The notes: a model not told the origin generated them from the sequence alone. A stretch of DNA of 13,695 bases from an uncultured Lachnospiraceae bacterium (GCA_934371505.1 CAKRNW010000061.1:1-13695); one strand, 5' to 3'; counted from the first letter of the stretch, positions 6,070 through 13,663 are shown. A program made the numbers and translations.

Positions 6070-7944
6070 TTACAGGTATTCTATGAGAGGTTTTAAAAAA
6101 GGGGAAATCTGGGATGTATTTTGTGTTTCTGATTGTAGATAGGTCAGGTAGAGATTTTCCTTTGCTCTGGTCATCGCCACATAAAACATCCGCCGCTCCT
6201 CCTCCATTTCCTTGGGGGTGAGATTCTTTCCATGGGGAACTTTTCCCTCGTTAAGACCTGGCAGAAACACGGTGGTAAATTCCAGTCCTTTGGATGCATG
6301 ATAAGTCATCAGCGACAATGGGGAATCCACTACCTTCATTTCTCCTCCGGAAGAATTGTCTTTTCCTTCTTTTTCCGCAAGTGCGAGGAGTTCTGCTACT
6401 GTTTTACATTGCATTGCTGCTTTTTTACACGCTTCCAGCTGTTGTAGCAGTGCAGCCCTGCTCTTTTCATCATGGCACTGTTCCAGCATCCATCTCTCAT
6501 ATCCCACTCGTCTGCAAATATCGCTGACTGCAAGAAAAGCGGGCATTTTCCCAACTTTATTTAAATCCTGTTCCAGCTGCCTGCACCGCTTCTGCATCTC
6601 CCTTTTTCCTTCATAAAATTGAAGCATAGAAACGAAATCAATCCTTTCTGCCCCAACAGATTCTCTGGAAAGATACCGCATTGGTTTATTGAGAATTCGT
6701 AACAAGTCCTCCCGGCTTCCATTCCCCAGCCCAAGCCTTAAATAGGCCAATAAATCCTTCCCACAGGACTCCTCCCACGGGGATTTCTCCCGGATTTTAT
6801 GCTGATAGGCAATTCCTCTTTTCTCACATTCCTTTGCCCATTCCAACAATTCCCGGTTCGTCCGGCATAGAATGGCACACTGCTCTTTTCGTGCTAGGAC
6901 ATGCTTTAAATATTGCAGGATTTTTTCCTGTTCCTCCTTAGGTGTCCCAAAAGTCACCAGTTTTACCTTTCCTCCGGTTCGGTTGGCTTTTAATTCTTTG
7001 GGAAAGCGCACCTGGTTAACACGAATCACCTGCTGTGCCGACTCTACAATGGCATTGCCGCTGCGATAATTACAGGATAGCTGCACCTGGATAGCATCCG
7101 GATATTCTTTGGGAAACTGTAACAGGATTTCCGGTTTGGACCCCCGGAAGCCGTAAATTGCCTGATCGTCATCTCCGACTACGAAAAGGTTCTTTTCCTG
7201 TCCTGCCAGCATCTGTAAAATTTCATATTGCAGCGGATTAATATCCTGAAACTCATCCACCAGAATAAAAGAAAAACGCTTCTGCCAAAGTTCCCGGACT
7301 TCTTTTTGTTTCTGCAGGACTTCTCTGCACAGCAGCAGCATATCATCAAAATCTATTTTATGATGCCATTCCATTTGTTCCTGATATTGAAGATAAAGCT
7401 TTTTAAACTGTTCCTGAGTGAGCAGTCCTTCTCCGGTCTGTTCTTCCCCAAGATTTTTATACCGGGAAATGAAAGATAACAGGTTCTCCATGGTATCTAA
7501 ATCGATGGGTAATTCATAATTTCCATTCAGTAAGACCTGCTTGATAAACATTCGTTGTTGGGCTGGGGTAACCAAATCGCTGATTTTATAATGACAATGT
7601 TTCTGAATAATAGAAAAAAAGATGGAATGAAACGTGCCAAACTGAGGCTGTCCTGCCTTTTCTGTGTCTGTCTGGCAAAACCGGCTCTGCATTTCTGTCG
7701 CTGCTGCTTTGGTAAAGGTGATCACTAAGATCGTAGATGGCGGTACGCCATAGATTTGAATAAGATATTGGATACGTCTGATCATGGTAAAGGTTTTGCC
7801 GCTTCCGGGACCTGCAAGTACAAGCATCGGCCCCCGGTAATGGACAATCGCCTCACGCTGGGCGGCATTAGCGCCGTCCAGCAGGGCGTCCGCTGCACTA
7901 GACTGCTGCGGATAATTTTTCAATTCCGGCACGGATTCTTGCAA
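6070..7944 (-). CDS. UvrD/PcrA/Rep-family superfamily 1A DNA helicase
   Basis: The protein has 624 residues and all SF1A motifs in order: a Q-motif-like NAAQREAI (26-33), Walker A AGPGSGKT (44-51), motif Ia ITFTKAAATEM (75-85), motif II DEFQD (230-234), motif III GDDDQAIYGFRG (257-268), motif IV NYRSG (292-296), motif V TYHASKGLEF (547-556) and motif VI ERRMFYVAMTRAK (583-595). It should be a 3'-5' ATP-dependent helicase in DNA repair or replication-fork maintenance. It is about 100 residues shorter than typical PcrA or UvrD and ends soon after motif VI. It therefore lacks the C-terminal RNA-polymerase-binding Tudor-like extension and may be an accessory paralogue. The start is TTG, supported by AGAGGA five bases upstream. 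The first 47 bp overlap the end of gltX, so translation may be coupled. Confidence 0.92.
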   Translation of the reverse strand: MQESVPELKNYPQQSSAADALLDGANAAQREAIVHYRGPMLVLAGPGSGKTFTMIRRIQYLIQIYGVPPSTILVITFTKAAATEMQSRFCQTDTEKAGQPQFGTFHSIFFSIIQKHCHYKISDLVTPAQQRMFIKQVLLNGNYELPIDLDTMENLLSFISRYKNLGEEQTGEGLLTQEQFKKLYLQYQEQMEWHHKIDFDDMLLLCREVLQKQKEVRELWQKRFSFILVDEFQDINPLQYEILQMLAGQEKNLFVVGDDDQAIYGFRGSKPEILLQFPKEYPDAIQVQLSCNYRSGNAIVESAQQVIRVNQVRFPKELKANRTGGKVKLVTFGTPKEEQEKILQYLKHVLARKEQCAILCRTNRELLEWAKECEKRGIAYQHKIREKSPWEESCGKDLLAYLRLGLGNGSREDLLRILNKPMRYLSRESVGAERIDFVSMLQFYEGKREMQKRCRQLEQDLNKVGKMPAFLAVSDICRRVGYERWMLEQCHDEKSRAALLQQLEACKKAAMQCKTVAELLALAEKEGKDNSSGGEMKVVDSPLSLMTYHASKGLEFTTVFLPGLNEGKVPHGKNLTPKEMEEERRMFYVAMTRAKENLYLTYLQSETQNTSQISPFLKPLIEYL

Positions 7945-9361
7945 GAGATTCCTCTTTGCCTAAGATTTCCATAATCTCTGTTGCACCGGCAGGGGTCATC
8001 TGTTTGCCGGATACCGCGGTACGGATCGGCCACAACACGTATCCATTTTTGTAGCCTTTCTCCCCGATGTAATTTGACAGAGTCTGATACAGGGCATCGT
8101 TGGAGTAATCCTCCTGCTGTTCCAGAATGGGTAATACCTCCTGTAAAACAGCCAAAGATGTCTCTGCGTTGGTTTTCATTTTCTTATGGGTATACATTGC
8201 AAGATCATAGTCCGGCAGCGTCTCAAAGAAGTCTACCATTTCTGTGATGTCCGGGAAAATCTCAATTCTGGATTTCACCATCTCTGCAATCTTCTTCAGA
8301 TCCTGACCCTTGGTCAGTGCCTTGGATAAATAAGGTTCTGCATACGTGTAGAATTTATCAAAGTCCATGGCTTTCATGTATTCGCCGTTCATCCATTTCA
8401 GCTTCACGATATCAAATACCGCGGGAGATTTGGAAATACGGTGATAATCAAACTCTTTGATCAGCTCATCCAGAGAGAAAATCTCCCTGTTATCCTCCGG
8501 ACTCCATCCCAATAAAGCAATGTAGTTTACCACTGCCTCTGTTAAGAATCCCTGGTCAATCAAATCCTCAAAGGAAGAATGTCCGCTTCTCTTGGAAAGT
8601 TTCTTGTGGTTCTCATCGGTAATCAGGGGAAGGTGTACATACACAGGAACCTCCCATCCGAATGCCTGATAAAGACGATTGTATTTCGGTGAGGAGGAAA
8701 GGTACTCATTTCCTCTTACCACATGAGTAATCCCCATGAGATGGTCATCTACTACGTTTGCAAAGTTATAAGTGGGATAGCCGTCGGACTTCATCAGAAT
8801 CATATCGTCCAGCTCTGCATTATCCACCTCGATGTCTCCGTAAAGCTCATCATGGAATACGGTTTTACCCTCGTTCGGATTGTTCTGACGAATGACAAAG
8901 GGTTTACCCTCTGCCAGATTTTTCTCTACTTCTTCTTTGGATAAACCGAGACAGTGCTTGTCATAAATGCTGATTTCTTTTCCCTCTACAATTTCTGTCT
9001 TTAGAGAAGCCAGACGCTCCTTATCACAGAAACAGTAATATGCCTCCCCCTTGTCAATCAGCTCCTTGGCATATTTCATATAAATACCGGTTTTCATACG
9101 CTCAGACTGCACATAGGGACCTACACCGCCATCTTTGTCCGGGCCTTCATCATGCACTAAACCAGTCTCCTGCAAGGTACGGTAAATAATCTCTACTGCC
9201 CCTTCCACATAACGCTCCTGGTCGGTATCCTCAATTCGGAGAATAAAATCTCCGCCTTCATGCTTTGCTATTAAAAACTCGTAAAGTGCAGACCGCAGAT
9301 TTCCCACATGCATCCGTCCGGTGGGGCTGGGTGCATATCTGGTTCTGATTTTTGTTGCCAT
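7898..9361 (-). CDS. gltX: Glutamyl-tRNA synthetase
   Basis: The protein has 487 residues, normal for bacterial GluRS. It joins glutamate to tRNA-Glu, and possibly to tRNA-Gln where an amidotransferase route is used. The class I signatures are clear: RYAPSPTGRMHVGN (8-21, HIGH-type motif), RIEDTDQERY (42-51) and KLSKR (254-258, KMSKS-type motif), followed by the helical anticodon-binding half. A CFC (110-112) and a Cys near 137 recall the zinc site of some GluRS enzymes. The second of two nearby ATGs is chosen as start because AAGGAGG lies six bases before it and directly abuts the first. The gene starts 20 bp after the hydrogenase stop and overlaps the helicase start by 47 bp, consistent with one operon. 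Confidence 0.97.
   Translation of the reverse strand: MATKIRTRYAPSPTGRMHVGNLRSALYEFLIAKHEGGDFILRIEDTDQERYVEGAVEIIYRTLQETGLVHDEGPDKDGGVGPYVQSERMKTGIYMKYAKELIDKGEAYYCFCDKERLASLKTEIVEGKEISIYDKHCLGLSKEEVEKNLAEGKPFVIRQNNPNEGKTVFHDELYGDIEVDNAELDDMILMKSDGYPTYNFANVVDDHLMGITHVVRGNEYLSSSPKYNRLYQAFGWEVPVYVHLPLITDENHKKLSKRSGHSSFEDLIDQGFLTEAVVNYIALLGWSPEDNREIFSLDELIKEFDYHRISKSPAVFDIVKLKWMNGEYMKAMDFDKFYTYAEPYLSKALTKGQDLKKIAEMVKSRIEIFPDITEMVDFFETLPDYDLAMYTHKKMKTNAETSLAVLQEVLPILEQQEDYSNDALYQTLSNYIGEKGYKNGYVLWPIRTAVSGKQMTPAGATEIMEILGKEESLARIRAGIEKLSAAV
7950..7955 (-). promoter_or_regulatory. Ribosome binding site fixing the helicase TTG start
   Basis: AGAGGA on the minus strand lies five bases before a TTG at 7942-7944, inside the last codons of gltX. 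No ATG or GTG with a comparable site lies between here and the conserved Q-motif region, so the TTG is the best start. Confidence 0.6.
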
Positions 9362-9367
9362 ACTCAT

Positions 9368-9374
9368 CCTCCTT
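9368..9374 (-). promoter_or_regulatory. Ribosome binding site fixing the gltX start
   Basis: AAGGAGG on the minus strand is immediately followed by ATG AGT ATG. The first ATG has no spacing; the second has the usual six bases, so translation should begin at 9361 rather than 9367. Confidence 0.8.
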
Positions 9375-9381
9375 AAGGCTC

Positions 9382-10860
9382 TTATTCTTTATCAGGTATC
9401 TTTTTGGCAGCGGCATTCTTAAAGTTTGCCACTTCCCGAACCGCCTGGTTAATCGCAATATTGGTTCCGGCTCCTCCGATACAGCCTCCGGGGCAAGCCA
9501 TTCCTTCGATAAGACAGCCGTTCTTCTTTCCGGCTTTCGCGAGCATGAGAATCTTCCGGCATTCTGCCAGACTCTCTGCATGCTCGATATTCACATCCAC
9601 ATCAGGATAATACTCCCGGATGCACTGTTCAATGGCACCGGCTACACCGCCGGCCACGCCGTAGCCACGTCCTGCACCTGTGGCATCTTCCAGTTTATCA
9701 TCCTTTGGTGCGCTGCCAAGATCAATATCTCTGGCAGCAAACATCCCTGCCAGTTCCTCAAAGGTAATGACAAAATCCACATCGGAACGAACCGTCCGTC
9801 TGGATGCCTCCAGTTTCTTGGATGCGCAGGGTCCAATAAAGACCACGCAGGCATCGGGATGTTCCTCTTTAATGACCCTTGCTGTAGCTACCATCGGCGT
9901 CAGTTCATTGGAAATCTGGCTGATGGTTTCCGGGAAAAATTTCTTTGCAAGTACAGACCAGGAAGGACAGCAGCTGGTCAGGGAAAATGGCTGCTTACCC
10001 GTCGCCACTTCCTTCACATAATGCTCTGCTTCTGCCATACATCCCATGTCAGCACCAATTGCAGTCTCATACACATCGAAAAATCCCAGCTCCTTCAAGG
10101 CTCCCTTGACCTGATCCGGTGTCACTCCCACTCCAAACTGTCCTACGAAGGCAGGTGCCACCTGGGCAATCACCTTTTTGCCGGACTGCATGGCACGAAT
10201 GAGCTGGAAAATCTGTGATTTATCCGCAATGGCTCCAAATGGACAATTCACCATACACTGTCCACAGGATACACACAAATCAGGGTCAATGACTGCACGT
10301 CCAGAATGATCTGATTTAATAGCGTTCACACCGCAGGCTCCTGCGCAGGGACGTACCTGATGGGTAATCGCATCATAAGGACAGATCGCTTTACATTTAC
10401 CGCATTTGATACATTTTTCCTGGTCAATGACCGACTTTCCTTTTACAAAGGAAATCGCGCCACGGGGGCAGACCTCCTGACAGGGATGTGCCGTACAGCC
10501 CATGCACTGATCTGTCACCCGGTAACAGTTCTCCGGGCAGGCATTGCAGGCGGAAGGAATAACCTGCATCAAAGGTGGTTCGTAGTATTTTTCATCAATG
10601 TTACTCTCTGCCAATCCCTGGGTCAGATGAACAGGTTTGTCCTCCGGACGTAGAGACAGACCAAGTGCCAGACGCAGTCGTTCCCGCACAATGGAACGCT
10701 CTCTATAAATATCGTGATAATCCGACTCCTCATAGTTTACGATTTCATAAGGGAGAGCCTCCATATCGCCGATCAAATCTTTCGATGTGTAGGCAAGATT
10801 CGCCACTTCTTTGAAAATGCGTTGACGTATTTTGCGTACCTGGGTATCAATTCCTCTCAT
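9382..10860 (-). CDS. Monomeric [FeFe] hydrogenase, group-B-like
   Basis: The protein has 492 residues. The N-terminal 100 are helical and lack the plant-type ferredoxin domain of CpI-like enzymes. A Cys-rich section follows: Cys105/108/112, Cys119/122/127/131, a [4Fe-4S] motif Cys150/153/156/160, a CxxxC pair (172/176) and a second [4Fe-4S] motif Cys196/199/202/206. The catalytic half has the three H-cluster signatures: L1 TSCCPSW (295-301), L2 FIGPCASKK (341-349) and L3 EGMACPGGC (452-460). These give the H-cluster ligands Cys298, Cys345, Cys456 and Cys460; the proton-relay Cys297 is kept. The L1 Ser in place of Gly and L3 ending in GAG rather than GGG suggest group B, whose members use ferredoxin-type partners and are little studied. 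The enzyme is presumably cytoplasmic, producing or oxidising H2. Maturases (HydE, HydF, HydG) are not in the window. The ATG has AGGAG four bases upstream. gltX starts 20 bp after the stop. Confidence 0.93.
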   Translation of the reverse strand: MRGIDTQVRKIRQRIFKEVANLAYTSKDLIGDMEALPYEIVNYEESDYHDIYRERSIVRERLRLALGLSLRPEDKPVHLTQGLAESNIDEKYYEPPLMQVIPSACNACPENCYRVTDQCMGCTAHPCQEVCPRGAISFVKGKSVIDQEKCIKCGKCKAICPYDAITHQVRPCAGACGVNAIKSDHSGRAVIDPDLCVSCGQCMVNCPFGAIADKSQIFQLIRAMQSGKKVIAQVAPAFVGQFGVGVTPDQVKGALKELGFFDVYETAIGADMGCMAEAEHYVKEVATGKQPFSLTSCCPSWSVLAKKFFPETISQISNELTPMVATARVIKEEHPDACVVFIGPCASKKLEASRRTVRSDVDFVITFEELAGMFAARDIDLGSAPKDDKLEDATGAGRGYGVAGGVAGAIEQCIREYYPDVDVNIEHAESLAECRKILMLAKAGKKNGCLIEGMACPGGCIGGAGTNIAINQAVREVANFKNAAAKKIPDKE

Positions 10861-10943
10861 AATACTCCTACTGTTTTCATAATTTCCGGGCAGAATTCAA
10901 CCCAATAGCATTTTTACACAACCGCCTGAGAAAAGCAAGCAAA
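10861..10943 (-). other. deoC-hydrogenase intergenic gap
   Basis: This is an 83-bp gap. I see no good terminator after deoC and no good promoter for the hydrogenase; the best guess (TTGCTT with TGTAAA, 18-bp spacing) is weak. The sequence therefore leaves open whether deoC heads the hydrogenase-gltX-helicase operon or is a separate unit. Confidence 0.4.
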
Positions 10944-11597
10944 TTATGAATTACCGGTCAAAAGAGCAATGGCAGAGGAAGTGCCGATTCTCTCACAGCC
11001 CAGATCCAGAAATGCCTCCAGATCCTCTTTTGTTTTTACCCCGCCGGCAGCTTTCATTTTTACACCAGAACCAATGTGTTCTTTAAAAAGTTTAATATCC
11101 TCTCTGGTTGCGCCGCCGGTTCCAAATCCGGTGGAGGTTTTGATAAAGTCAGCCTTTGCCTCCGTTACCACCTCACACATTTTAATTTTCTCTTCCTCAG
11201 TGAGGTAACAGGTTTCCACGATGACTTTCAGAATATGGGATCCGCATGCTTCCCTCAATGCACAGATTTCTTCCCTCACTTTATCAAAATGACCATTTTT
11301 TACATCCGTAATATTGATGACCATATCGATTTCAGAGGCTCCGTCCGCAAGTGCCTGTCTTGTTTCGACAACTTTTGCCTCTGTAGTCTGGTATCCTAAA
11401 GGGAAACCAACAACAGTGCAGATATTGACTTTATCACCATAGGTCTCATGGACACGGCTGATATAACAGGGAGGAATACATACGGAGGCTGTTTTATATT
11501 CCACGGCCTCATCACAGAGTTTTTTGATATCCTGCCAGGCAGCGTAAGGTTTTAATTGTGTATGGTCGATATGAGAAAAAATTTCCTGGTTATCCAT
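10944..11597 (-). CDS. deoC: Deoxyribose-phosphate aldolase
   Basis: The protein has 217 residues, the usual size for the short DeoC type. It cleaves 2-deoxy-D-ribose 5-phosphate to glyceraldehyde 3-phosphate and acetaldehyde in deoxynucleoside breakdown. Visible signatures are IDHTQLKP (10-17), CTVVGFPLG (60-68), EIDMVIN (89-95, Asp91), KVIVETCYL (124-132), the Schiff-base lysine Lys153 in FIKTSTGFGTGG, and the second active-site lysine Lys182 in KMKAAGGVKT. The ATG has AAAGGTG about ten bases upstream. No other deo genes (deoA, deoB, deoD or the regulator deoR) are adjacent, so it is an isolated member of the pathway. It is divergent from the citrate synthase gene. Confidence 0.97.
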   Translation of the reverse strand: MDNQEIFSHIDHTQLKPYAAWQDIKKLCDEAVEYKTASVCIPPCYISRVHETYGDKVNICTVVGFPLGYQTTEAKVVETRQALADGASEIDMVINITDVKNGHFDKVREEICALREACGSHILKVIVETCYLTEEEKIKMCEVVTEAKADFIKTSTGFGTGGATREDIKLFKEHIGSGVKMKAAGGVKTKEDLEAFLDLGCERIGTSSAIALLTGNS

Positions 11598-11653
11598 GTA
11601 ATCTCGTCACCTTTCTTTATTTGGTATCGTTTTCTAACTACTGTTCCATTTTA

Positions 11654-11683
11654 ATTCTATCTGTGTAAAAAGTCTATTGTAAA
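11654..11683 (-). promoter_or_regulatory. Candidate deoC promoter
   Basis: On the minus strand TTTACA (11678-11683) and TAGAAT (11654-11659) are separated by 18 bp, about 55 bp before the deoC ATG. The match is moderate. The -35 box lies within one of two GTAAACT copies in this divergent control region. Confidence 0.5.
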
Positions 11684-11726
11684 CTGTCTGGATTTCTTAA
11701 AAGTTTCTAAAGTAAACTATTTTTTC

Positions 11727-11759
11727 TTGCGTTGTCGAATTTTCTCATGCTATCATAAT
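11727..11759 (+). promoter_or_regulatory. Candidate citrate synthase promoter
   Basis: TTGCGT (11727-11732) is followed after 18 bp by TATCAT (11751-11756), with a TG one base before it (extended -10). A shifted alternative is TTGTCG (11732-11737) with CATAAT (11754-11759) and a 16-bp spacer. Either puts the RNA start near 11763, about 27 nt before the TTG start codon. That excludes the longer open frame that begins inside this promoter. Confidence 0.55.
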
Positions 11760-11775
11760 ACTGTTAAAAATTTGA

Positions 11776-11783
11776 AAGGGGGA
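11776..11783 (+). promoter_or_regulatory. Ribosome binding site fixing the citrate synthase TTG start
   Basis: AAGGGGGA lies six bases before the TTG at 11790-11792. No ATG in this frame lies upstream with such a site, and the next in-frame ATG (codon 19) has none. Confidence 0.75.
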
Positions 11784-11789
11784 CTCTAT

Positions 11790-13163
11790 TTGGATAAAAA
11801 CAATTTTTCCGAAATCACACCTGAAATCTTACAGCTTGCAACTATGTCAAAGCAGGCTGGTATCATTGATTCTGAACTTTTCACCAAATACGATGTAAAA
11901 AGAGGCTTGCGGGATTTGAACGGCAAGGGTGTTCTCGCCGGTCTTACCAATATTTCCGATGTCCGTGCCACCAAAATCGTAAACGGTGAAAGTGTTCCAG
12001 ATCACGGCTCCTTATTTTACCGCGGTTATAATGTCCGTGACCTTGTGGAAGGCTTTACCGCCGGTGGTCGTTTCGGCTATGAGGAAGTTGCCTATCTCCT
12101 TCTGTTTGATAAACTTCCGTCCAAACATGAGCTTGCCCAGTTTAATGATCTGCTCACCAGCTATCGTTCTCTTCCCACCAGTTTTGTTCGGGATATTATC
12201 ATGAAAGCGCCCAGCAAGGATATGATGAATACCCTGGCCCGAAGCGTTCTTACCTTATATTCTTATGATGATCGCGCTGACGACACTTCTCTTCCCAATG
12301 TATTGAGACAGTGTTTACAGTTAATTAGTTTATTTCCGCTTTTATCTATTTATGGTTATCAGGCGTACAGCCATTATCACGATGGCAACAGCCTGTATAT
12401 TCACCAGCCTGACCGCTCTCTGTCCACCGCCGAGAATATTTTACATATTCTGCGCCCGGACAGCAGCTATACCCCTCTGGAAGCAAAAATTCTGGATGTT
12501 GCGCTGGTTCTCCACATGGAGCATGGCGGTGGTAATAACTCATCCTTTACCACCCATGTTATGACCTCTTCTCTCACGGATACTTATTCCGTCATCGCTG
12601 CAGCCATCGGCTCACTGAAAGGTCCCCGTCACGGTGGCGCCAACATCAAGGTTGTCCAGATGTTTGACGATATGAAGCAACAGCTCCACGACTGGCAGGA
12701 TGAGGAAGAAGTTGCGAACCACCTTCGGAAACTTCTGCACAAAGAAGCCTTTGACTGTGCCGGCCTGATTTACGGTGTAGGTCATGCGATTTATTCCAAA
12801 TCCGACCCCCGTGCCGTAATCTTCAAGGAATATGTACATAAGCTTTCTGAAGAAAAAGGACTCACGGATGAGTACAACCTCTACGCCATGGTAGAACGCC
12901 TCGCTCCTAAGATTATCGAGGATGAACGCAAGATGTACAAGGGTGTCAGCATCAACGTGGACTTCTATTCCGGCTTTGTATACAAAATGCTGGATTTGCC
13001 CTTAGAGTTGTACACTCCTATCTTTGCCATCGCCCGTATCGTGGGCTGGAGCGCACACCGCCTGGAAGAGCTTGCCAACAACGGTAAAATCATCCGTCCT
13101 GCTTACAAATCCATCTGTCCGGAACGGGATTACATTACCTTGTCTGCCAGACAGGATGCATAA
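11790..13163 (+). CDS. gltA: Citrate synthase (citrate/2-methylcitrate synthase family, Si type)
   Basis: The protein has 457 residues from a TTG start. It condenses oxaloacetate with acetyl-CoA to citrate; methylcitrate synthase activity cannot be excluded from sequence. The family triad is visible: His281 in PRHGGAN, His332 in GVGHAIYSKSDPRA and Asp391 in INVDFYSGF. The helix HMEHGGGNNSSF (242-253) and GWSAHRLEE (419-427) supply further conserved binding residues. The N-terminal 45 residues exceed those of compact Gram-positive enzymes and are helical by eye. In anaerobes of this type the enzyme usually feeds 2-oxoglutarate and glutamate synthesis through an incomplete TCA path. Aconitase and isocitrate dehydrogenase genes are not next to it, so it is a single-gene unit with its own promoter and a 3' hairpin. 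The gene symbol follows function, not a proven orthology. Confidence 0.94.
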   Translation: MDKNNFSEITPEILQLATMSKQAGIIDSELFTKYDVKRGLRDLNGKGVLAGLTNISDVRATKIVNGESVPDHGSLFYRGYNVRDLVEGFTAGGRFGYEEVAYLLLFDKLPSKHELAQFNDLLTSYRSLPTSFVRDIIMKAPSKDMMNTLARSVLTLYSYDDRADDTSLPNVLRQCLQLISLFPLLSIYGYQAYSHYHDGNSLYIHQPDRSLSTAENILHILRPDSSYTPLEAKILDVALVLHMEHGGGNNSSFTTHVMTSSLTDTYSVIAAAIGSLKGPRHGGANIKVVQMFDDMKQQLHDWQDEEEVANHLRKLLHKEAFDCAGLIYGVGHAIYSKSDPRAVIFKEYVHKLSEEKGLTDEYNLYAMVERLAPKIIEDERKMYKGVSINVDFYSGFVYKMLDLPLELYTPIFAIARIVGWSAHRLEELANNGKIIRPAYKSICPERDYITLSARQDA

Positions 13164-13188
13164 TTTTAAATTATATTTGATTACACAT

Positions 13189-13223
13189 TAAAAGCCGTTT
13201 CGCAAAACAGGAAACGGCTTTTA
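13189..13223. terminator. Bidirectional intrinsic terminator between citrate synthase and the small membrane protein gene
   Basis: A perfect 13-bp stem (13189-13201 with 13211-13223; arm TAAAAGCCGTTTC) with a 9-nt loop lies 25 bp after the citrate synthase stop and only 2 bp after the stop of the convergent minus-strand gene. The A/T-rich base of the stem supplies four T residues on the 3' side in both directions, so one hairpin can serve both genes. Confidence 0.85.
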
Positions 13224-13225
13224 CT

Positions 13226-13657
13226 TTATTTATTTGCTTTCTTCTCTTTCTTTGCTGCCTTGCGGTTCGCTTTCATCGCTTTCTTTTTCTGCTTCAATGC
13301 TTCCACATCCAGTCCTAAAATATAGGTTTGCTGTGCATAGGAAATCATCTTTGTATAATAGATGCAAACTGCCAGAAGTCCCAGCATGGTGACAATCATC
13401 AGCCAACGGCCTGTCTCCAAAAAGGAGAGACCAACGGTTACCAGAGATAACGCCACCAGTGCGATGCCTACAAAGAGGCATTTCTTCAACACATATTCTT
13501 TAAAGCCTTCCAGATCTTTGGCATTCTTCAGATTGACACGGGAACCTACCATCACACCTTTTGTGGGCTCACCGGACACCTTCAGCTGTACACAGGCATA
13601 GAGAATATAAACTCCAAACGCCAACAGCAGCACACTGGCAAATTCAAATGAATTCAA
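13226..13657 (-). CDS. Small three-helix membrane protein of unknown function
   Basis: The protein has 143 residues. Hydrophobic segments lie at about 5-24, 60-80 and 84-101. A short loop (26-58) contains KGVMVGSRVNLKN and charged residues. The C-terminal 25 residues are almost all Lys, Ala, Asn and Arg (KQKKKAMKANRKAAKKEKK). By the positive-inside rule the basic tail should be cytoplasmic, which puts the N terminus outside. The basic tail could contact RNA, ribosomes or acidic lipids, but that is speculation and I do not recognise the family. The start is TTG with AAAGGTGA six bases upstream. An in-frame TGA nine bases before the TTG rules out a longer product. The gene converges on citrate synthase and shares its terminator. 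Confidence 0.75.
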   Translation of the reverse strand: MNSFEFASVLLLAFGVYILYACVQLKVSGEPTKGVMVGSRVNLKNAKDLEGFKEYVLKKCLFVGIALVALSLVTVGLSFLETGRWLMIVTMLGLLAVCIYYTKMISYAQQTYILGLDVEALKQKKKAMKANRKAAKKEKKANK

Positions 13658-13663
13658 TCCTTT

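Noticed and set aside
9352..10218. A 288-codon plus-strand open frame opposite the hydrogenase gene
   Set aside because: It is a shadow of the Cys/Gly-rich hydrogenase frame; the opposite strand has every catalytic motif.
10880..10920. A possible Rex (NADH-sensing) site before the hydrogenase gene
   Set aside because: Only one half (TTGTGTA on the minus strand) resembles the TTGTTAA-type half-site; the second half is missing.
11727..11789. A longer N terminus for citrate synthase starting at 11727
   Set aside because: This stretch holds the probable -35 and -10 boxes, has no ribosome binding site, and encodes a non-conserved peptide.
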